Assembly (NCBI GenBank): GCA_963835165.1
Contig: CAWIGD010000062.1
Coordinates: 9,312-73,311, forward strand
Length of the DNA stretch: 64,000 bases
Source of the DNA: VAZQ01 sp963835165
GTDB lineage: Bacteria; Pseudomonadota; Alphaproteobacteria; Rhizobiales; Xanthobacteraceae
Direction of reading: 5' to 3'
Part shown: in pieces, positions 33,016 through 41,963 of the stretch
Layout of the letters: each line of letters begins with the position of its first letter
Numbering within the stretch: position 1 is the stretch's first letter
Translations under genes and position numbers: made by a program
Notes under the pieces: generated by a model
The model's input: only the letters and a program-made list of their open reading frames with translations
Database searches by the model: none
What the model was told of the DNA's origin: nothing

Positions 33016-34803
33016 TCATTGTTTGGAGGATAGTGGATTGCCCGGCGTCGCGGGCGATGACGACCGGGAGTTGGTCCGCATCTCCGCCCGCCGTCGCGCC
33101 GTCGCGGCCTCGTCGACCAGCCACGACGTTTCCCGCTGCTCCAGGACGACACCGTAGTCGCGCGCTGCCGCCTCCCTCGAAACCGCTCCCTCCCGCACAT
33201 CGGCGAGCACACATTCAGGGTCGCGCGCGAGCGGATCACCATGTCCGCCGCCGCCCGGCGTGTCGAGCCGGAAGATGTCGCCCGCCCGCAGCGGGTAGTC
33301 GGCGTAGCGGGTGGGGAGGCGCTTGGCCTCCCTGGTGTCCGGGTTGATCCAGATGTCGCCGGTGCGACCGACGCTCCCGCCGGCGCAGCCGTTCGGTGGA
33401 ATGATGTGCTTCATGGAGCGGATCGAGAAACGGGCATCCGCGAGATTGAGGTATTCCCGACGGATGCCCAGACCGCCGCGGAACTCGCCGGCGCCACCGG
33501 AGTCGATGATCAGCTCAAAGCGCGCGATGCGGGTGGGGAATTCGCTCTCGATGATCTCGATCGGCGCGATCTTGGCGTTGCTCTGGTTGACGGTGATTCC
33601 GGACGCGCCGTCCTTGGCGGCGCGCGCGCCGGCGCCGCCGGCGATGATCTCGTACTGCACATAGCCCTTGCCGGTATAGGTGCTGCGGCCGCCGAGAATG
33701 ATGGAACGGCTGCCGCTGCCGTCGGCGCGCACCTTGCCCGGCACGATGTGGCTCATGGCGTCGAAGATGGCGTCGACCAGCGCATGGATGGTCGGGTTGT
33801 AGGTGTTGACCGGCGCGGGGAAGCGCGGGTTGAGCACGCTGCCGTCGCGCGCCGTCATGGCGAAGCCGCGCAGCAGGCCGCTCGACACATACATGTTCGG
33901 GTCGATCAACGAGATCAGCGCATAGGCGCAGGCCGCCTGCACCAGCGGCGGGCGGATATTCGCGGGCCCTTTGGTCTGGTCGGCCGAGCCGCTGAAATCG
34001 AAATGCAGCCGGTCGGCTTGTTTGTCGACGACGACATGGATGCGCACCGGCTGTTCCAGTTCCACGCCGTCGTCGTCGACGAACCGCTCCGCCTCGAAGC
34101 GGCCGTCCGCCCATTCCGCAATTGCCGCTTTGAGCTTTGCTTCCGACATCTCCAAGAGGCGGCCGAAGCACGCGAGGGTCTTTTCCCGGCCGAATTTTCC
34201 CACTAGTTCGTTGAGGCGCTTCTCGCCCAGCCGGTCGGCGCCAAGCTGCCCGCGGATGTCGCCGAGCACGAGTTCGGGCGTGCGGCTGTTGGCGCCGATG
34301 AGCCGCTCGATGTCGCCGATGGGCCGATAGGCGCTTTGGTAGCGGACGGCCGGAAGGTGCAGGCCTTCGTTGAAAATCTCCCGCGCCTGGCCGGAGCAGC
34401 TTCCCGGCACCGGGCCGCCGATGTCGCTCTTGTGCGCGATCGAGCCGCAAAAGCCGAACAGCTCATCGCCGATGAAGGCCGGCGTGATCACCGCGACGTC
34501 CGGCGCGTGCGGGCTGCCGCCCTGATAGGGATGGTTGATGATGAACGCATCGCCCGGCGCGATGCTGTCGCCAAACGCATCGATGATCGCGGTGGTGCAC
34601 GCGGGAAATGCACCGATATGCAGCGGCAGCACCACGTGCTGCGCCACGACCTCGCCCCTGGCGTTCATCAGGGCGCAGGAGGCATCCTGCGACTCCCTCA
34701 CGATGGTGGAGAATCCGGTACGAAACAGCGAGTTCTGCATCTCCTGCACGATGCCGGAGAGGCTCGCCTTCACCACTTCGAGATCGACCGCGTCGATGGT
34801 CAT
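33016..34803 (-). CDS. hyuB: Hydantoinase B/oxoprolinase family protein
   Basis: 595 residues. HyuB-type subunits act with HyuA-type ATPases to open N-methylhydantoin, 5-oxoproline or related cyclic amides, or to carboxylate acetone/acetophenone. Seen: the start DLEVVKASLSGIVQEMQ, the ligand-rich FIINHPYQGGSPHAPDVAVI near residue 95, FDFSGSADQTKGPANI in the middle, and DTPGGGGHGDP near the C-terminus, all family hallmarks. The start at 34803 fits the family N-terminus; an upstream extension of 28 residues is not convincing. It lies 150 bases after hyuA in the same direction. Substrate unknown. Confidence 0.92.
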   Translation of the reverse strand: MTIDAVDLEVVKASLSGIVQEMQNSLFRTGFSTIVRESQDASCALMNARGEVVAQHVVLPLHIGAFPACTTAIIDAFGDSIAPGDAFIINHPYQGGSPHAPDVAVITPAFIGDELFGFCGSIAHKSDIGGPVPGSCSGQAREIFNEGLHLPAVRYQSAYRPIGDIERLIGANSRTPELVLGDIRGQLGADRLGEKRLNELVGKFGREKTLACFGRLLEMSEAKLKAAIAEWADGRFEAERFVDDDGVELEQPVRIHVVVDKQADRLHFDFSGSADQTKGPANIRPPLVQAACAYALISLIDPNMYVSSGLLRGFAMTARDGSVLNPRFPAPVNTYNPTIHALVDAIFDAMSHIVPGKVRADGSGSRSIILGGRSTYTGKGYVQYEIIAGGAGARAAKDGASGITVNQSNAKIAPIEIIESEFPTRIARFELIIDSGGAGEFRGGLGIRREYLNLADARFSIRSMKHIIPPNGCAGGSVGRTGDIWINPDTREAKRLPTRYADYPLRAGDIFRLDTPGGGGHGDPLARDPECVLADVREGAVSREAAARDYGVVLEQRETSWLVDEAATARRRAEMRTNSRSSSPATPGNPLSSKQ

Positions 34804-34953
34804 TTGGTTTATCCACCAGCTCTCAGTCGCGGGGTGGGCAAAGGCGCGCGGCACGCTGCCGAAAGCAGCAATCGCTCGTTCGCGCACGGAATGATCGTTC
34901 GTTCGAAGGAGTCACAGCAATGCGCGCCTTTGCCACCCTACCGCTTTCCGTTG

Positions 34954-37008
34954 CTACGTCACTATCAGGTTCTTCCATTCATCCACGCGCGCCGTCTGGC
35001 CGGGGCAGATCACGGTCGTGCAATCGAACTGGTCGAGGACCGCCGGTCCGGCGACCGTCAAGCCGACATCGAGCCGCTCGCGCTGATAGACCGGACAGTC
35101 GAGCTCCCGGCCATCGAAGCGCACGCGCCGCAGCTCGCGCCGCGCGTCGCGAAGCGTCGTGCCCGCCGGCTTGAACTTCGGCATCTCGACCGGCGGTACG
35201 AGACCAATGCCGCGCACGCGAAAGGAAACGATTTCGACCGGTTCCTGCGGCGCCATGTGGCCGAACATCGCTTGGTGCTGTTGGTCGAAGGTGGTGCGGA
35301 GCTGTTTCAAATCCGCTTCCTGCAGCGGCTGGACGGGGCAGGGGACGGCGATCTCATATCCCTGACCGGCATAGCGCATATCGAGCGCGCGCTCGATGCG
35401 GATGTGATCTGCCGCAAAGCCATCATCGCGCAACTCCTCGAGCGCCTGCGCCACCATCCGCTCGAACATGCCGTTCACGTCCGCCGGCGCGACCTCGCTC
35501 AGCGGCGAGAGCTTGGAGCGGACGTAGTCGTGCTTGACGTCGGACATCAGCAAGCCGATGGCCGAGAACACGCCGGGATAAAGCGGAACGATCACGCCCG
35601 CCATGCCGAGGTCGCGGACGATGCGGCCGGCATGCAGCGGTCCCGCCCCGCCGAAGGCGAGCAGCATGAAATCGCGCAGGTCATGGCCACGCATGGTGGA
35701 AATCGCCTTGATCGCCTCTTCCATCTTCACGTCGATGACGCGGACGATGCCCTCCGCCGCTTCGGCGACATCGAGGCCGAGCGGCTTGGCAACGGCGGCC
35801 TCGATCGCGGCGCGCGCCTTGGCGGCATCGAGCCGCATTCGCCCGCCCAGAAAGTTGTCTTCGCCGAGATAGCCAAGCACCAGATTGCAGTCGGTGATGG
35901 TCGGCGCCTCGCCACCGCGCCCGTAGCAGGCCGGTCCCGGCACTGCCCCCGCGCTTTGCGGTCCGACCTGGAGCACGCCGAACCGGTCGACCGTCGCAAC
36001 CGTGCCGCCGCCGGCGCTCACCGTATTGATGTCCAGCATGGGCACGGCGAGATCGCGTCCTTCGATCTTTCCCCGGCTCGACAGCAGCGGCTCGCCGTCC
36101 CTGATCAGCGCGACGTCACAGGAGGTCCCCCCCATGTCGAAGGTGATGATGTTGGCGGATCCGCTCATACCGCAGGCGAGCACGCCGGCCGTGACGCCGC
36201 CGGCCGGCCCCGACAGCACCGTGGTGACGGCGCGGCGGGCGGCGGCGGCAAATGTCGCCATGCCGCCATTCGACTGCATGATATATTTCTGCCGCGTGAC
36301 GATGCCGGCGGCGGCGAGGCGGCGGTCGAGTTGCGCGATATAACGCGCCAGGATCGGCTGCAGGTAGGCGTTGATGACGGTCGTGCTCAGCCGGTAGTAC
36401 TCGCGAATCTGCGGCAGCACTTCGCACGAAAGCGAGACGCTGCAGCCGGGAATCTCCTCAAGAACAATGTCGCGTACGCGCGCCTCGTGCTCGGGATGCA
36501 GGAACGAGAATAAGAGGCATACCGCGATCGACTCGATGTTCTGCGCCTTGAGCGCACGCACGGATTCGCGCAGCGCCGTCTCGTCGAGCGGGCGCAGCAC
36601 GTTGCCGCGAAAGTCGATCCGTTCCTTCACCTCGCCGGTGAGACGTGAAGGCACCAGCGGCGCCGGCTTGTCGTACATGACGTCGAAGATCGCCGTGCCA
36701 TACGGGCGGGCCTGCTCGCCCACGGGATAGATTCCGCGAAATCCCTCCGTTACCAGCAAAGCGGTCCTGACGCCCTTGCCTTCGAGCAGCGCGTTGGTTC
36801 CCACGGTGGTGCCGTGGCAGAAATAGCCGATTTCGTCCGCCTCGGTGACGCTCGCCAAAAGGGCGTCCAGCCCAGCGAGGATCGCGCGCGAGGGATCATC
36901 GGGAGTCGAGGCAATCTTCGCGATCGATATTTCGCCGGTCTGCTCGTTGAGATGGACGAAATCCGAGAATGTGCCGCCGGTGTCGACGGTGACGCGGTAA
37001 CGAGCCAT
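34954..37008 (-). CDS. hyuA: Hydantoinase A/oxoprolinase family ATPase subunit
   Basis: 684 residues. The ATP-hydrolysing partner of HyuB, which activates the ring or ketone substrate by phosphorylation. Actin-like nucleotide motifs are visible: VDTGGTFSDFVHLN at residues 7-20 (phosphate 1) and FDMGGTSCDVALI near residue 287 (phosphate 2), with FGGAGPLHAG near residue 480. The start at 37008 is chosen because it opens with MARYRVTVDTGGTF, as in homologues. It is the first gene of the minus-strand unit hyuA-hyuB-dehydrogenase-importer and is divergent from the FMN oxidase at 37137. Confidence 0.93.
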   Translation of the reverse strand: MARYRVTVDTGGTFSDFVHLNEQTGEISIAKIASTPDDPSRAILAGLDALLASVTEADEIGYFCHGTTVGTNALLEGKGVRTALLVTEGFRGIYPVGEQARPYGTAIFDVMYDKPAPLVPSRLTGEVKERIDFRGNVLRPLDETALRESVRALKAQNIESIAVCLLFSFLHPEHEARVRDIVLEEIPGCSVSLSCEVLPQIREYYRLSTTVINAYLQPILARYIAQLDRRLAAAGIVTRQKYIMQSNGGMATFAAAARRAVTTVLSGPAGGVTAGVLACGMSGSANIITFDMGGTSCDVALIRDGEPLLSSRGKIEGRDLAVPMLDINTVSAGGGTVATVDRFGVLQVGPQSAGAVPGPACYGRGGEAPTITDCNLVLGYLGEDNFLGGRMRLDAAKARAAIEAAVAKPLGLDVAEAAEGIVRVIDVKMEEAIKAISTMRGHDLRDFMLLAFGGAGPLHAGRIVRDLGMAGVIVPLYPGVFSAIGLLMSDVKHDYVRSKLSPLSEVAPADVNGMFERMVAQALEELRDDGFAADHIRIERALDMRYAGQGYEIAVPCPVQPLQEADLKQLRTTFDQQHQAMFGHMAPQEPVEIVSFRVRGIGLVPPVEMPKFKPAGTTLRDARRELRRVRFDGRELDCPVYQRERLDVGLTVAGPAVLDQFDCTTVICPGQTARVDEWKNLIVT

Positions 37009-37125
37009 GCGATGATCGGATTCCACGCGAGCGAACAGCGGCAGGCTATAAGGACATGGCCCTTTGCCCGCGTCAAAGGACATTATCCACTGCGGGTCGC
37101 AACCCGGCCGCAGCGGGGCGAGAGC

Positions 37126-37131
37126 AGGAGG
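37126..37131 (+). promoter_or_regulatory. Shine-Dalgarno that decides a TTG start
   Basis: AGGAGG lies 5 bases before TTG at 37137. The in-frame ATG at 37056 has no comparable site and would add 27 residues to the alpha-hydroxyacid oxidase, so the TTG is preferred. Confidence 0.6.
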
Positions 37132-37136
37132 ACGAC

Positions 37137-38195
37137 TTGGACAGCGCCGATTTCGATGCGCTCGAGGAGAAGGCCCGCGCCAGGCTCTCGCCTGCCGCCT
37201 ATGCCTTTGCGGCGGCGGGGGCCGACGACGAGATCACGGTCGCCGCGAACATCGCGGCGTGGCGCCTGCTGCGCTTGCGCCCGCGCGTGCTCAACGACGT
37301 CACCGAGGTCGATACCAGCGCCAGCATCCTGGGGGTCCGGTGCGACACTCCGATCATGGTCGCCCCGTTTGGGCGCCACAAACTGTTTCATCCCGAAGGC
37401 GAGCGGGCCAGCGCGCGCGGCGCGGCCGCGGCCGGCGCCGTCTTCGTTCTGCCGACCACATCGACGGTCAGCCTCGAAGAGGTGGCAGGCGAACCCGGCA
37501 GCACGCCGCGCTGGTTCCAACTCTATCTGCCGCCGGAACGCGCGTTGGCGGAGAATTTGATCGACCGTGCGGCGGCGGCGGGATTTCGCGCGGTCGTGCT
37601 CACGGTCGACCAGCCGGTCTACGGTTCGAGTCCGCGGGCGGCGCGCGCACCGCTGACGGCGTCGCCGGACATTCGCAACGCCAATCTGCCGGGCCAACCT
37701 ATCGCGCAGCATTCCTACAAGGCGGGCCACACCGGCTCGGTGACGTTTCCGGCGACCTGGCGCGACCTCGAATGGCTGGTGCGGCGTTCGGCCGTGGACG
37801 TCGTGGTCAAAGGCGTCCTGCGCGGCGACGATGCCGTGCGCTGCCTGGAAGCCGGGGCAAAGGCGATCATGGTGTCGAACCACGGCGGCCGTCATCTTGA
37901 CGGCACCGTCGCCACCGGTGATGCCCTGACGGAGATCGCCGATGCAGTCGCCGGCAGGGCGGAGCTCTACGTGGACGGCGGCATCCGTCGCGGCACCGAC
38001 ATCGTCAAGGCGCTCGCGCTTGGTGCCCGCGCCGTCCTGGTGGCACGCCCCGTCATCTGGGGGCTTGCGCTCGACGGCGCCGAGGGCGTGCGCGCCGTGC
38101 TCGACCATCTGCGCGTTGAACTCGTCCGCGCCATGGCGCTGTGCGGGGCCGCCCGGCTTGACCAGATCAGCAATGACCTCGTGGCCAAGCACTGA
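37137..38195 (+). CDS. FMN-dependent alpha-hydroxyacid oxidase/dehydrogenase
   Basis: 352 residues, the usual size for lactate/glycolate/mandelate-type flavoproteins. The TIM-barrel motifs are present: PIMVAPFGRHKLFHPEGE early, VVKGVLRGDDAVR with the FMN-binding lysine near residue 222, the catalytic-base segment SNHGGRHLDG near residue 247, and the phosphate site VDGGIRRGTDIVKALALGARAV. It oxidises a 2-hydroxyacid to the 2-oxoacid; whether oxygen or a quinone accepts electrons is not predictable. The start is TTG, supported by AGGAGG. It is divergent from hyuA and begins a plus-strand catabolic series. Confidence 0.88.
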   Translation: MDSADFDALEEKARARLSPAAYAFAAAGADDEITVAANIAAWRLLRLRPRVLNDVTEVDTSASILGVRCDTPIMVAPFGRHKLFHPEGERASARGAAAAGAVFVLPTTSTVSLEEVAGEPGSTPRWFQLYLPPERALAENLIDRAAAAGFRAVVLTVDQPVYGSSPRAARAPLTASPDIRNANLPGQPIAQHSYKAGHTGSVTFPATWRDLEWLVRRSAVDVVVKGVLRGDDAVRCLEAGAKAIMVSNHGGRHLDGTVATGDALTEIADAVAGRAELYVDGGIRRGTDIVKALALGARAVLVARPVIWGLALDGAEGVRAVLDHLRVELVRAMALCGAARLDQISNDLVAKH

Positions 38196-38283
38196 TTTGC
38201 GGGCGATGACGGCGGAGAATGCTGTTGTAATCAGCCTTCGATCGAGATGACATAGCGGCAGACAGAATACGCTCGGAGGGGAA

Positions 38284-39378
38284 ATGGCCCAGCAGACCGC
38301 CGCACAACAGCAACCGCAGGGTAGCGCCGATGTTCCACGCGTTCAGGCGGCTGCGCTGACGGCATTCATCAAGCGGGCCTTCGAAGCCGCCGGCCTCCCC
38401 GCCAGCGACGCGGACATCCTCGCCGGCCTCATGGTCGAAGCCGATTTGCGCGGCAGCGATACCCATGGGGTGATCCGCCTCCCGCTTTATCTGCGCCGCC
38501 TGAAGGCCGGCGGCGTCAACCCGCGTCCGAATATCCGCATCGCTCGGGAAAAGCCGGCAACCGCGCTGGTCGACGGCGACAATGGCATGGGTCATCTGGT
38601 CATGCGCTTTGCAGCCATGACCGCGATCGAGAAGGCCAGGCATGCCGGCGTGGGATGGGTGGGTGCGCGCATGAGCAACCATGCGGGTCCGGCCGCGCTC
38701 TACGCCATGATGCCGCTCGCCCATGACATGATCGGGCTCTATCTCGCGGTCGGCAGCAACAACCATCTGCCGCCCTGGGGCTCGACCGAGAATCTGCTCG
38801 GCACCAATCCCATCGCCATCGCTATTCCGGCCGAGGAAGAGCCGCCGATCGTGCTCGACATGGCGCCGACGGTCGCGGCCTTCGGCAAGGTTCGCCTCAA
38901 GATGCAGCGGGGCGAGGAGATGCCGGTCGGCTGGATGATCGACCGGAACGGCAAGCCGCTCACCGATCCCAAGCACGCGGAAGAAGGCCTGTTGCTCCCG
39001 ATCGGCGACTACAAGGGTTATGGGCTCAGCCTGATCATCGGGCTTCTCGCCGGGACGCTCAATGGAGCGGCGTTCGGACGCGAGGTCATCGATTTTGTCA
39101 AAGAGCCCGGCAACGCGACCAATACCGGCCATGCCATCGTCGCGGTATCGGTCGAAGCCTTCGCGCCGGCGGCGGTATTCAAGCGTCACGTCGATGCCGC
39201 GATCCGGACCATGCGTGGTGCCGAGCGTCTGCCCGGCGTCGATCGCGTCTGGTTGCCCGGCGAGCAGAGCCATCAAAAGCGGCAGGATCGCACCACGAAC
39301 GGCATTCCCATGCCCACGCCGTTGCGCAACAGTCTCGATACCGCGGCCCGGGATCTCGGCATCTCGCCACTAGCCTGA
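38284..39378 (+). CDS. Ldh-family NAD(P)-dependent oxidoreductase (malate/lactate/sulfolactate type)
   Basis: 364 residues of the Ldh_2 family (malate dehydrogenase MdhYbc, L-sulfolactate and ureidoglycolate dehydrogenases, YiaK), unrelated to classical lactate dehydrogenase. Seen: ADLRGSDTHGVIRLPLY near residue 55 with the catalytic His, RMSNHAGPAALYA near residue 128, NPIAIAIPAEEEPPIVLDMAPT near residue 177, and KGYGLSLIIGLLAGTLNGA near residue 243. GGAGGGG lies just before the ATG. With the upstream FMN oxidase it could act on a 2-hydroxyacid intermediate. Confidence 0.9.
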   Translation: MAQQTAAQQQPQGSADVPRVQAAALTAFIKRAFEAAGLPASDADILAGLMVEADLRGSDTHGVIRLPLYLRRLKAGGVNPRPNIRIAREKPATALVDGDNGMGHLVMRFAAMTAIEKARHAGVGWVGARMSNHAGPAALYAMMPLAHDMIGLYLAVGSNNHLPPWGSTENLLGTNPIAIAIPAEEEPPIVLDMAPTVAAFGKVRLKMQRGEEMPVGWMIDRNGKPLTDPKHAEEGLLLPIGDYKGYGLSLIIGLLAGTLNGAAFGREVIDFVKEPGNATNTGHAIVAVSVEAFAPAAVFKRHVDAAIRTMRGAERLPGVDRVWLPGEQSHQKRQDRTTNGIPMPTPLRNSLDTAARDLGISPLA

Positions 39379-39547
39379 CGTGACGCGAGCGACCGCCGCG
39401 CTCTGTCATCGCCCCGCAGCGGGACGATGCAGCAAGCACCGGCGGTGCGACCGGAAATCCGCGTCGACGACCGATCGGGGTTCCTGGACGCAAGCCGTCG
39501 CCGGCATGCCACCACAAGGAGGCCTGACATCGTGAGGTATCTCTGCA

Positions 39548-40432
39548 ATGTCTGAACGTCTTCAAGTCGGGGTCATCGGCATCGGCCTGTTGGGTCAGGC
39601 GTTTGTGCATCGCCTGCGGGGCGCCGGCTTTGAGGTCCTCGGCTTCGATGTGGATCCCGCCAAGAATGTCAGGCTTGCGGAGTTTGGCGGCCAGCCCGCA
39701 TCGTCGGTCGCCGATCTCGCGCAGCGCTGCGATCCCATTGTTCTGGCGGTGTTCAGCACCGATCAGGTCGAGGCAGTGGTCGAAAGCGAATTGTTGCCCG
39801 CATTGGGCGAGGGCTCCGGGAAAATTGTGCTGTGCGCCAGTACGTGCGACCCCGAACGCATCGCTGCCCTGGGCCGGCGCGTTGCCACGCGCGGGCTGCG
39901 TCTTCTGGAAACCCCGGTCTCCGGCGCGAGCGGACAGGTGAGCCGCGGCGAGGGCGTCGGGCTGATCGGCGGTGATCCGCACGTCGTGGCCGCAGTGGAG
40001 CCGGTCCTGCGCGCAATGTTTCCGACCTATTTCCATATCGGCGAGATCGGAGACGGCGGGCGCGCCAAGCTCGCCGTCAATCTCATCCTCGGGCTCAACC
40101 GACTGGCCGTGGCGGAGGGCCTGGTATTCGCGGAGCGACTGGGCCTCGATCCCGAGGCCTTTCTCAAGGTGGCCCGCAGCTCGGCCGCCTATTCGCAGGT
40201 CATGGATATCAAGGGTGCGAAGATGATCCGCGGCGAGTTCGCCGCCGAGGGCCGCATCAGCCAACACCTCAAGGACGTGCACCTTATGCTGGAGCAGGCC
40301 GAGCGCGTAAAGCAGCAGCTTCCGCTGCTCGAAATCCATGCGGATGTGCTGGAAGCCTGCGTGCGGCACGGGGAAGCAGACCTCGACAACAGTGCTGTGA
40401 TCAAAGAGATAAGGCGGCGTACGCGGCCCTGA
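39548..40432 (+). CDS. NAD(P)-binding beta-hydroxyacid dehydrogenase family protein
   Basis: 294 residues, same superfamily as the gene at 32102 but only distantly similar. Rossmann motif GVIGIGLLGQAFVHRL at residues 8-23, substrate loop ETPVSGASGQVSRGEG near residue 122, and catalytic lysine in RAKLAVNLILGLN near residue 174. The best ribosome site (AAGGAGG) lies about 25 bases upstream, before a short GTG frame ending on the ATG; a nearer GAGG is 10 bases upstream. The preceding 169-base gap holds no other feature I recognise. Confidence 0.87.
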   Translation: MSERLQVGVIGIGLLGQAFVHRLRGAGFEVLGFDVDPAKNVRLAEFGGQPASSVADLAQRCDPIVLAVFSTDQVEAVVESELLPALGEGSGKIVLCASTCDPERIAALGRRVATRGLRLLETPVSGASGQVSRGEGVGLIGGDPHVVAAVEPVLRAMFPTYFHIGEIGDGGRAKLAVNLILGLNRLAVAEGLVFAERLGLDPEAFLKVARSSAAYSQVMDIKGAKMIRGEFAAEGRISQHLKDVHLMLEQAERVKQQLPLLEIHADVLEACVRHGEADLDNSAVIKEIRRRTRP

Positions 40433-40464
40433 TGGGGTTCATTTGCCGGCGCGTAGGAAGATGG

Positions 40465-40487
40465 ATGCGCGGGTCAGGCCCGCGCAT
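40465..40487. repeat. Intergenic palindrome, extragenic-repeat family
   Basis: ATGCGCGGG-TCAGG-CCCGCGCAT is a perfect 9-bp stem, with flanks (GGAAGATGG before, GACG after) like the element at 31974. A single-hairpin member of the same repeat class. Confidence 0.65.
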
Positions 40488-40519
40488 GACGCCGCAACGG
40501 ATGCAAGCGCGGAGGTCCC

Positions 40520-41296
40520 ATGACTGACGGAGAGGTGCGCTACAGCCGGGATGGCGCGATCGCCACGGTGATCTTCGATCGGCCAGCGGCACGCAACGCC
40601 ATGACCTGGCGAATGTACGAGCAGCTCGGCGAGGCGTGCGCGCGTATCCGCAGCGACGATGGGCTGCGCGTTGCCGTGTTTCGCGGCGCCGGCGGCAAGT
40701 CCTTCATTGCCGGCACCGATATCGCGCAATTCCAGGCCTTCGAAAGCGGGGAGGACGGCATCGCCTACGAGGCGAAAATGGAAGATTACATCGGCGACGT
40801 GGAAACCCTGCCGGTGCCGACGCTCGCGGTGATCGAAGGATTTGCCATCGGAGGCGGCCTCGCCATCGCGGCGGCGTGCGATCTGCGCATCGCAACACCC
40901 AATTCGCGTTTCGGCGTCCCGATCGCGCGCACCTTGGGCAATTGCCTCTCGATCGCGAACTACGCACGGCTGGTGGCGGGACTCGGAGCTTCGCGCGCCA
41001 AGCGGATGCTGCTGCTGGCGGAGAATCTTTCAGCAGAGGAGGCGCTGGCAGGCGGCTTCCTCAGCGAGATCGTGGAGCCCGCGGAGCTCGACCGGCGTGT
41101 CGCCGAATTGTGCTCACGCCTCGCGCACCATGCGCCGCTGACGATGCGGGTAAGCAAGGAGGCGATCCGCCGCATTCTCCATGCGGGGCTGCCGGACGGC
41201 GATGATCTCGTCCGGACGTGTTACGGCAGCGAGGACTTCCGCATCGGGGTCAACGCGTTCGTGGAGAAGCGCGAGCCCGCATGGACGGGGCGTTGA
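40520..41296 (+). CDS. Enoyl-CoA hydratase/isomerase family protein
   Basis: 258 residues with the crotonase fold: FDRPAARNAMTW near residue 18, AGTDIAQF oxyanion hole near residue 65, IEGFAIGGGLAIAAACDLRIA near residue 107. The catalytic glutamates of crotonase are not both present: the segment after ACDLRIATPNSRFGVP has I-A-R where the second Glu often lies, so hydration may not be the reaction. GGAGG precedes the ATG. It continues the plus-strand catabolic series. Confidence 0.88.
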   Translation: MTDGEVRYSRDGAIATVIFDRPAARNAMTWRMYEQLGEACARIRSDDGLRVAVFRGAGGKSFIAGTDIAQFQAFESGEDGIAYEAKMEDYIGDVETLPVPTLAVIEGFAIGGGLAIAAACDLRIATPNSRFGVPIARTLGNCLSIANYARLVAGLGASRAKRMLLLAENLSAEEALAGGFLSEIVEPAELDRRVAELCSRLAHHAPLTMRVSKEAIRRILHAGLPDGDDLVRTCYGSEDFRIGVNAFVEKREPAWTGR

Positions 41297-41469
41297 CGTA
41301 TCCGGGCACCGTTGTGAGGCCTTTCCAACGCGAACGATCCGGTCATCCGCGTGAATCTTGTCAAAGCCCGCGTCGTCGTGGTTACTGCGGCATCCGTTTG
41401 CGCGCATGATGGCGAGAAAAGCAAAGGCGGAGTTTCACCCGACGTGTGGTGATTCGGAGCAAGGCACAC

Positions 41470-41949
41470 ATGGTCCCGTTCGACAAGCAGAGCGTCACGG
41501 TGGTCCGGCAGAGCAAGGTCGGTGTCGATACCACCTACGAGCCGCCGTTGCGGGTAGGATTCGGCATCAGCGACAAGACCGTCGATCTGGCCAATGCGGT
41601 GATGGGGCGCACGGTGCTGGTGCCTGGCGCCGGGCCGAATCCGACCCATTACCACGCCAACAACGACGTCTGCTGGTACATCATGTCCGGCAGCATCAGG
41701 TGTATCCAGGCGCGTAGCGATTGCAGCGAGCGCAAGGAGATCATCCTGGAGGCCGGTGATTTCGTCTATATCCCGAGCGGCGCCATCCACGTCATCGCCA
41801 ACGCCTCGCAGACCGAGGAGGCCTCGCTGATCTTCTGCTATATCGGCGTGCCCAACGTGGAAGCGTCCGGCAACGTATGGTTGACCAAGGAGCACGACGC
41901 CTTCGTGGCGCCAAGCCGGAGCAGCGGGCGTTCAGCGCCACGACCTTGA
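41470..41949 (+). CDS. Cupin-domain protein
   Basis: 159 residues forming one cupin barrel. Motif 1 is seen in NPTHYHANNDVCWYIMSGSIR (two His near residues 59-61), and motif 2 in AGDFVYIPSGAIHVIAN near residue 96. Such proteins are small dioxygenases, isomerases or ligand-binding proteins using an Fe, Mn or Ni ion. The ATG at 41470 has GGAGCAAGG upstream; the open frame extends 8 codons further to a GTG. It ends 14 bases before the amidohydrolase, suggesting co-transcription. Confidence 0.8.
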   Translation: MVPFDKQSVTVVRQSKVGVDTTYEPPLRVGFGISDKTVDLANAVMGRTVLVPGAGPNPTHYHANNDVCWYIMSGSIRCIQARSDCSERKEIILEAGDFVYIPSGAIHVIANASQTEEASLIFCYIGVPNVEASGNVWLTKEHDAFVAPSRSSGRSAPRP

Positions 41950-41963
41950 GCGACAGGACATCA

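Noticed and set aside
34906..34960. AAGGAG followed by ATG at 34920 on the plus strand
   Set aside because: Well-spaced but the frame runs antisense into hyuA with no protein-like character; treated as coincidence.
34336..36513. 725-codon plus-strand open frame over hyuA/hyuB
   Set aside because: It runs antisense to two well-conserved genes and has the same shadow composition; no domain is recognisable.
37056..37136. ATG at 37056 as start of the FMN oxidase
   Set aside because: No ribosome site and the extra 27 residues do not resemble the family N-terminus; TTG at 37137 with AGGAGG fits better.
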